From assembly GCA_016647705.1 (NCBI GenBank), contig CM028333.1, positions 12,483,616-12,547,615 of the forward strand: a stretch of DNA of 64,000 nucleotides, written 5' to 3'. Position 1 is the first letter of the stretch, and each line of letters begins with the position of its first letter. The notes beneath the pieces were generated by a model, which did no database searches, had not been told where the DNA came from, and was given only the letters and a program-made list of their open reading frames with translations. The translations under genes and the position numbers were made by a program. Positions 59,168 to 64,000 of the stretch are shown piece by piece. The DNA is from Eucommia ulmoides. Lineage: Eukaryota > Streptophyta > Magnoliopsida > Garryales > Eucommiaceae.

Positions 59168-60951
59168 TCATGAAATTGTAAATTAACAGTATTAGCCGAA
59201 TTTCAAATTTGAGGGGCGTTGAGAACATCTAGTCAAGCTCTAAAGAGTTAATCTAACCAAGTTAGGGTCACCATAACAAGTTCAATTTATAAAACATAAA
59301 AGACCTGGAAGAGGTGATTGATGCACCTTCAAAATTCATAGAAACTCAATAGATGGATCAGCTAACACGTCGATTTTTGTAACCAAGGGGAAACAAAAGG
59401 ATAAAACAATTGTGGGAACTTCAAAGATGATGAAATCCCATCCTACTCAAGCTTGAGTATATAGTATATACTATAATGTGATAAGATAAATGGTTATTCA
59501 ATGCACCAAAATCTCCCTACAGCCTAGGTGCTTGCCACGCGGGCATGGCACAAGGTGATAACACCAACTCCAACCTAACTCTTTTGACTACTTACTAAAA
59601 AAAAATCAACGGGTTCATTTATGTCATAGATGGGTAACATAGCGAACGGTAAGTACTTATTTGCAAGACTAATTTTTGAAAATAACTCTCCATGGCTATC
59701 ATTGATTAATGGGCATCTCTAACTCCAAGAGCTAACTAATGAGGTGAGATTTTCCCTCACACTTATAACTTAACCACCAGTCCCTTCCACGCCTTTCACA
59801 CTAGATGTGGGATAAATCCAACAATCTCCCCCTCACACATCGAGCCCTTGGTCCGCTAACCCTTAACCAGTCTCTCCCTTTGTGACTGTTAGGAGGTTCC
59901 AACTTAAAACCATATGGTTCTAAGTAGAGTAACTCTTTTGATTTATATAGTGGCTTGAGAACTCTTAGATGAGCGATGTGGGACGGAAATCTAACACCCG
60001 TCCTTGAGTGCAACCACTGGTTTGCACGAATGATTTGACTACGAAAGAATGATGAGAAATGTACAACTCTGGCTTGCACGGATGATTTGACTACGAGGGA
60101 ATGAGAGACCCATAACCTTGGCTCTGATACCATGTTAGGAGGTTCCAACTTAAAACCATATGGCTCTAAGTGGAGTAACTCATTTAATTTATATAGTGGC
60201 TTGTAAACTCTCATATGAGCGATGTGGGACAGGAATTTAACAGTGACTATCAGGTTAGAGTTGTTATAATCTAAGCTATGATACTAGGGTGATCTTAAGC
60301 CTCTCTCAACCCCAAAACCCCAAGAGCTAATTCATGAGGTACTCATGAGACTTTCCCTATAAACCCAATAACATGAGATTGTAAAGAGTCCCATAGTTTG
60401 CTTACTTCAAGATGCTGAGCTGCTTCTGAAGTCAAACCAACAGTTACCGCAGCCAATCCTATCAATCCGCCCTAGGCAAAATCACCACAAGCAAATCAAA
60501 ACTCGATTAATCAACACAAAAAACCACTGTAGAACACAAGAAAATAGTATAAAAATTAAAGTAACTTTGACATTATTGAAGTGATGAATGCATAGTGCCG
60601 CATCCATCTTCTCTTATCAATTCAACTCACCATCCGGTGATTAACCTGCGGAGATTTCGTGAACTCAGTGGTCAACAAATTGATCACAGCTGTAATCTTA
60701 TCGTGATCTCCGGCCGCCGCCAGCTGCTTCACAATCCCCTCGACCTGTACAAAGAAAAAATACCCAACAAAATTCAACATCCAAAACATACGATCCTCTC
60801 GCACAGAGATATAGAATTCACAACCCTAGCGAGAGAGAGAGAGAGAGAGAGAGAGAAACACCTCAATGGCGGCATTCTTCCGCCTCTCATATAGCTTGTC
60901 GGAGAGGTTTCGTAGAACGGAAGTCGACACTACAGAGGACACGTCGGCCAT
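53098..60951 (-). CDS. VAC14: VAC14, scaffold of the PI(3,5)P2 complex
   Basis: Twenty exons on the minus strand, 5' to 3': 60862-60951, 60631-60744, 60406-60471, 58710-58799, 57687-57806, 57537-57565, 57319-57461, 57143-57240, 56817-56903, 56617-56724, 56370-56461, 56100-56181, 55717-55782, 55369-55484, 55141-55261, 54798-54959, 54441-54569, 54254-54322, 53377-53679, 53098-53202. All borders are GT-AG, phases agree, and the 2190 nt give 729 aa without a stop. The product is a HEAT/ARM solenoid that holds the FAB1/PIKfyve kinase and a FIG4-type phosphatase on endosomes and vacuole. '[13 protein letters not shown]' and '[21 protein letters not shown]' (residues 69-120) are the FAB1-binding region; '[11 protein letters not shown]' to '[16 protein letters not shown]' (about 450-528) the FIG4-binding part; 595-729 is a variable Ser/Gln-rich tail ending GGPGQLQQ. 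The match to Arabidopsis At2g01690 runs the full length. Looks functional. Confidence 0.95.
53884..54070. repeat. Possible MITE in VAC14 intron 18
   Basis: Opens 'agagcaactacaaatc' and closes 'gttgctccaacggtc', with internal 'gctccaatggg'. It resembles the short elements with AGAGCA/GCTCCAAC ends common in plants. Ends are too diverged to fix. Confidence 0.35.
54612..54753. mobile_element. Tourist-like MITE in VAC14 intron 17
   Basis: About 142 bp with inverted ends AGGGATTGTTTGGTTA and, reverse-complemented, GGGCCTGTTTGGTTTA, flanked by TTA on both sides (54609-54611, 54754-54756). The body is a T/A-rich inverted-repeat hairpin ('attttttaaaaattg'). Confidence 0.7.
58180..58560. repeat. Duplicated short element in VAC14 intron 4
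   Basis: 'atcaactagattgaatc' plus 'aatttgtatttgatacc' appears at 58188-58253 and again at 58432-58495, with a third partial unit at 58507. The second unit holds a hairpin (ttaacatcaactagatt...aagttgatgttaa). Probably a decayed MITE pair. Confidence 0.5.
59098..59164. repeat. (AT)n microsatellite in VAC14 intron 3
   Basis: About 33 AT repeats without interruption. Confidence 0.95.
59640..60370 (-). mobile_element. Older small LTR element in VAC14 intron 3
   Basis: Minus strand. The right-hand LTR (about 60289-60370) and left-hand LTR (about 59640-59823) share 'aagagctaa..catgaggt' and 'gactttccct' type blocks. A primer-site-like 'ctagtatcatagct' is at 60272-60288 and a purine tract (gatgtgtgagggggagat) at 59824-59841. 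No protein is encoded. A younger TRIM sits in its short interior. Fossil, ends partly decayed. Confidence 0.55.
59887..60242 (-). mobile_element. Complete TRIM (356 bp) with TSD GTGAC
   Basis: Two 110-bp LTRs (59887-59996 and 60133-60242), plus direction TGTTAGGAGGTTCC to TAACA, with a TATA-like 'tatataaat' on the minus strand. Directly inside the right LTR the minus strand reads catGGTATCAGAGCCAAGG, the initiator tRNA-Met primer site. Perfect 5-bp duplications GTGAC (59882-59886, 60243-60247). The interior is about 136 bp and non-coding. By eye the LTRs differ at about nine sites. It looks whole in structure. Confidence 0.9.
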
Positions 60952-61300
60952 AGTAAACTCTAGAGTTCTCTCTCACACTCGATCAACGAAACAATTAAAG
61001 CTGCTTCATTGTCTACTATTGCTCGAACTGAATCGTCTTCCTACCGATTATGTGTAGATGCATATGTATGGCTGATGCATACGATCTAAATCGAAAAATT
61101 AAAGAGAAACGATCGAGCTGAGTTGATGCAGAGAACAATTTCTTCTCTCTCTCTTTCTCTCTCTCCCCCCAAGAAAATGGGTTTCTTTGTCAGGGAGAGT
61201 TTGTCTTTGGTTGAAAAACTCCATTGTGATGTTCTTGTTAATTAGTATATTTCCTGTGTTGAATTTTCTTTTCCATCCCTTGATAAATTCTTCGGCTTTT
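60952..61300 (-). promoter_or_regulatory. VAC14: 5' flank of VAC14
   Basis: Region upstream of the VAC14 ATG. It contains a CT/GA-rich block (61137-61168) of the kind found near plant promoters, and no clear TATA box. The inverted-repeat element at about 61302 sets its outer edge. Confidence 0.4.
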
Positions 61301-61301
61301 T

Positions 61302-61612
61302 TGCACTTCACACCCCTAATGTTTAAGAGAAAATTTTCACTTTAGCACCTAACATATTAAACTCAATAATATTCAAATCGTATCAAGTTAGTCATTCTGT
61401 TATTTTTTATGACAAAATTCACTCATATGGGTGATTCTATGTCTGACACGTGATTTATTTCTATCATAAAAATTAATTGAACAACCGATTTAAACTGACT
61501 TGACACGATTTGGATACTTCAGGCTTTAATATGTTCAAATTGAAAGTTTAAGGACTAAAATAAAACTTTTCCAAAACTTCAGGGGGTAAAAAGTGAAAAA
61601 AACTCTCAAAAA
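61302..61612. mobile_element. Inverted-repeat MITE, copy 1
   Basis: Ends 'gcacttcacacccctaatgttt' (left) and 'aaaacttcagggggtaaaaag' (right) face each other as diverged inverted repeats, with inner blocks 'tatcaagttagtcattctg' and 'gtgattctatgtctgacac'. Family members recur at 61870-62155, 63020-63200 and 63235-63475. Confidence 0.6.
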
Positions 61613-61869
61613 AATTTTGACTTTTATAATTCATTTTTTATTTATTAATTATTAGGGATTAGTCCAACTAAATAATTATGGATAACTCAATGCGATAAAT
61701 CTATCAATTATCAAGCAAGATTGCTAATTTTTCATAGTTTTTTACTTCTAATTACTTTTTATTAAACTTTTTAAAAAATAAATACATAAATATTCAATTT
61801 CCAACATATTTTCTTGTGTTTTTTTCCTTTGCATTTTACCAACCCACAAAAAAACCCAATTCAACTTTA

Positions 61870-62155
61870 AATCTTCTATATTGATTTGAGGCTTCGTACC
61901 TCTAAATTTCACTATAATTTTTCTATTTTTAATTTGAAACTATCAAAATCGTGTTAATTGAGTTTAAATTATTAACCAAATTATTTTTTTACGAAAATCA
62001 TTCATGTGGATGATTTTCGTCAAAAACAATAACTATGTTTACAATTTGGATTAACTTTGATACGATTAGAATACTTTAAAATCTAATATGTTCAAATTAT
62101 AAGTACAAAGACTAAAGTGGGATTCATCCAAAACTTAAGAGATGCAGAGTGCAAA
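61870..62155. mobile_element. Inverted-repeat MITE, diverged copy 2
   Basis: Shares 'gtggatgattttcgtc', 'taatatgttcaaatt' and the end 'ccaaaacttaagagatgcagagtgcaaaaac' type with copies 1 and 4, but is more diverged. 62170-62290 then has repeated 'ttgcactttgtcc' words that may be the end of another element. Confidence 0.5.
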
Positions 62156-62299
62156 AACTTCTATTGTATTTTATTTTAGGGTTAATCACACGTTATCACC
62201 TGTTGTTTGCACCTGTCGCACTTTGTCCCCTGTAATTTGGACCTTTTGCACTTTGTCCTCCTGTGATCTTGGACTAAAGTGTAAAAGTAACATTTTTCA

Positions 62300-62683
62300 T
62301 CCATTTTGAAGTTCACACGCAGTTTTTTAAGCTGGGATATGTTTTGTGTGATTTTCTTCCAAAATACACAATTATTATTCTTATTTTACCCTTTGATATG
62401 TTTCTAGTGATTAATTCGAAATTAAAACATGACTTTGAGGGGTGATAGTGTAATTTATTTTTCTTTCTGGGTGTTTATCATTGTTATAGTTGTTTCATTA
62501 ATTTTATGTTTTTCATATACCCATTAAGCTTTTCTGGAACAATTTGTTGGTATGGTTTACGATCCGTTTATAATCCCCCAAAAAATCATTGATCTATGAA
62601 TTTGAGGCTTTGAAAATGATGAATTTGTGAATTTTTCCGAACAATTTATTGATTAATTTTTTATTTTTCAACATAAAAATTCA
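62300..62683. other. AT-rich spacer before the 6PGDH pseudogene
   Basis: No gene seen. The last 30 bases may be old 5' UTR of the pseudogene. Confidence 0.4.
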
Positions 62684-63003
62684 ATGGCTCCTCCAACGAG
62701 AATCAGACTTGCAGGCCTCGCGGTCATGGGCCAAAACCTCGCTCTGAACATCGTTGAGAAAGGCTTCCCCATCTTCGTCTACAATCAGACAACCTCATAA
62801 GTCGACGAGACGGTTGAACGAGCCAAAAATTAAGGAAATCTTCCCCTGTTTGGCTTCCATGATCCTGAATCCTTCGTTAATTCGATCCAGAAACCCATAG
62901 TCATAATCAAGGTAAGTCCTCCCGTTGAACAAGCCATCAAAACGCTCTCCGTTTATCGAGAGAAAGGAGACCGCATAATCGACGGCGATAATGAATTGTT
63001 TAA
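62684..63003 (+). pseudogene. 6-phosphogluconate dehydrogenase pseudogene, N-terminal fragment
   Basis: Reads [18 protein letters not shown], the typical start of plant cytosolic 6PGDH with the GLAVMGQN dinucleotide-binding loop, then '[11 protein letters not shown]', 'VDETVERAK', 'FGFHDPESFVNSIQKP', 'IKTLSVYREKGD', and ends near 'IIDGDNE'. A full enzyme of the oxidative pentose phosphate pathway has about 480-490 residues; here only about 105 remain. There are two in-frame stops (after 'NQTTS' and after 'ERAKN'), the 'LVKAGAPVD' segment is shortened to 'KVSPPVE', and the reading ends at a MITE (about 63005). No intron is present, but plant 6PGDH genes are often intronless, so a retrocopy cannot be told from a duplicate. 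Dead. Confidence 0.92.
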
Positions 63004-63019
63004 CACATGCGATTAACCC

Positions 63020-63200
63020 TTATTTTATGTAGGTGATTCTATGTCTGACACGTGCTTGATTTCTATCATAAAAATTGACAAAATTATCGATTTGGACTGA
63101 CGTAACACGATTTCGATACTTCAATATTTAATGTGTTAAAAATTAAAAATACAAGCGCTAAAATAAGATTTTTCCAAAACTTCATGGGGTGCAAAGTTAA
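63020..63200. mobile_element. Inverted-repeat MITE, partial copy 3
   Basis: The right half of the family ('gtgattctatgtctgacac' to 'caaaacttcatggggtgcaaag'). It truncates the 6PGDH pseudogene. Confidence 0.6.
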
Positions 63201-63234
63201 AAAATCTCTAAATTCTTTTTTGCTTTTATACTCT

Positions 63235-63475
63235 AAAATATCCAAATTGTATCAAGTCAGTCATTTCGTCATTTTTTTATTACGGAATTCACCCAAGTGG
63301 ATGATTCTATGTCTGACATGTGACTGATTTCCATCATAAAAATTGACGAAATTGTCGATTTGGACTGACTTAAAACGATTTAAATATTTTAGGGATTGTT
63401 GCGTTCAAATTAAAAGTACACGTGCTAAAAATATAATTTTTCCAAAACTTCAGGGGTGCAAAGTGCAAAAACATC
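63235..63475. mobile_element. Inverted-repeat MITE, copy 4
   Basis: Begins 'atatccaaattgtatcaag' and ends 'aaaacttcaggggtgcaaagt'; very like copy 3, so the two may be a tandem duplication. Confidence 0.6.
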
Positions 63476-63500
63476 AAAAAAAAATTACTTTTATAATTCA

Positions 63501-64000
63501 TGTTGATTCTAAGATTTTAATGGATAATTAAATGTTGATATTTTTTGTGGAACTAATAATTTTATTGAGTATTTCAGTTTATTAGTTCTAATGAAAAAAT
63601 TATCATGAAGATATTGAGAAAAAATGTTAAATGAATGCTAAAGACATTGACAAAGATGATGCATGTTAAGAGATCAAAGAATTTGAAAGTTAAATTTTTA
63701 CTCTTAATGTCTCCCGATTAGGATCACACATGACACAAAATATTTTTACAATTATGTGTGTTTTTTATAAGATCCTAATTAACTAACATATTTGCTCCTA
63801 TGTGTAATTGAAGAAGAAACAATTGATTTAAGAAACATAATTAATTAAAATTGAATTTAAGAATTTAGTAGAGTTAACTGAGAAAAGAAATCGGTTAAAG
63901 AAGCAAAAATATTGAAGAAATTTAGTAGAAAAATAATTAAGGAGAAGTGTTCCAGTTCAATCGGTCAACCTACACAAATTGATCGGTCAACCGATGGAAT
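63501..64000 (+). repeat. Start of another SIRE-like copia LTR (runs off window)
   Basis: TGTTGATTCTAAGATTTTAATGG followed by 'gttgatattttttgtggaac' and 'attgagtatttcag' matches the start of copy B (12233) and the reverse of copies A and C. The last bases already show the palindrome array ('atcggtcaac...gatcggtcaaccgat', 63969-63996). It has landed next to a MITE, with no polypurine tract before it, so it is a 5' or solo LTR. Confidence 0.75.

Overview
The window is nuclear DNA of a flowering plant, most likely a eudicot. The evidence is two intron-rich host genes of plant type, dense nested LTR retrotransposons of plant lineages (Tekay chromovirus, Tat-like Ty3/gypsy, SIRE/Maximus-like Ty1/copia), an L1 LINE, hAT and Tourist-like elements, and a decayed plastid 16S rRNA fragment. 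The species cannot be named from the sequence alone.

Layout. 1-8.4 kb: a Tat-like gag-bearing element with little or no pol (its 5' part is outside the window), split by a solo LTR with perfect 5-bp target duplications, then scraps of an integrase, a Mutator-like end and an inverted-repeat element. 8.5-20.0 kb: one long minus-strand copia element (LTRs at both ends) with a gag fossil and an extra plant-transposon-type ORF but no recognisable pol; other LTRs have landed in it. 20.7-21.4 kb: a TA microsatellite and an RNase H-like remnant. 21.8-29.1 kb: a broken Tekay chromovirus. 29.1-32.1 kb: a Mutator-like remnant that ends just before the first host gene.

32.1-38.2 kb: host gene 1, plus strand, three exons, 527 aa, an ankyrin-repeat/PGG membrane protein very like Arabidopsis At2g01680. 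Its first intron holds a Tourist-like element and a small copia-type element. 38.2-52.2 kb: an internally deleted L1 LINE (minus strand), split by a second Tat-like element, which in turn contains a Tekay solo LTR and two hAT elements with perfect 8-bp duplications. 52.5 kb: plastid rrn16 fragment. 53.1-61.0 kb: host gene 2, minus strand, twenty exons that splice in frame to a 729-aa VAC14, the scaffold of the PI(3,5)P2 kinase/phosphatase complex. Its introns hold a complete 356-bp TRIM nested in an older element, a Tourist-like MITE and microsatellites. 61.3-64.0 kb: a cluster of related inverted-repeat elements around a truncated 6-phosphogluconate dehydrogenase pseudogene, then the start of another copia LTR.

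The two host genes are tail-to-tail neighbours and match adjacent Arabidopsis loci (At2g01680, At2g01690), so this looks like ancient microsynteny with a transposon-inflated spacer. The most unusual pattern is that LTRs of two unrelated families, and an internal promoter, carry arrays of short self-complementary words a few hundred bases upstream of a TATA box. The words differ (CGCCTAGGCG, ACCGCTGCAGCGGT, GGTCGACC) but the layout is the same. No CRISPR, tRNA or intact rRNA gene was seen.
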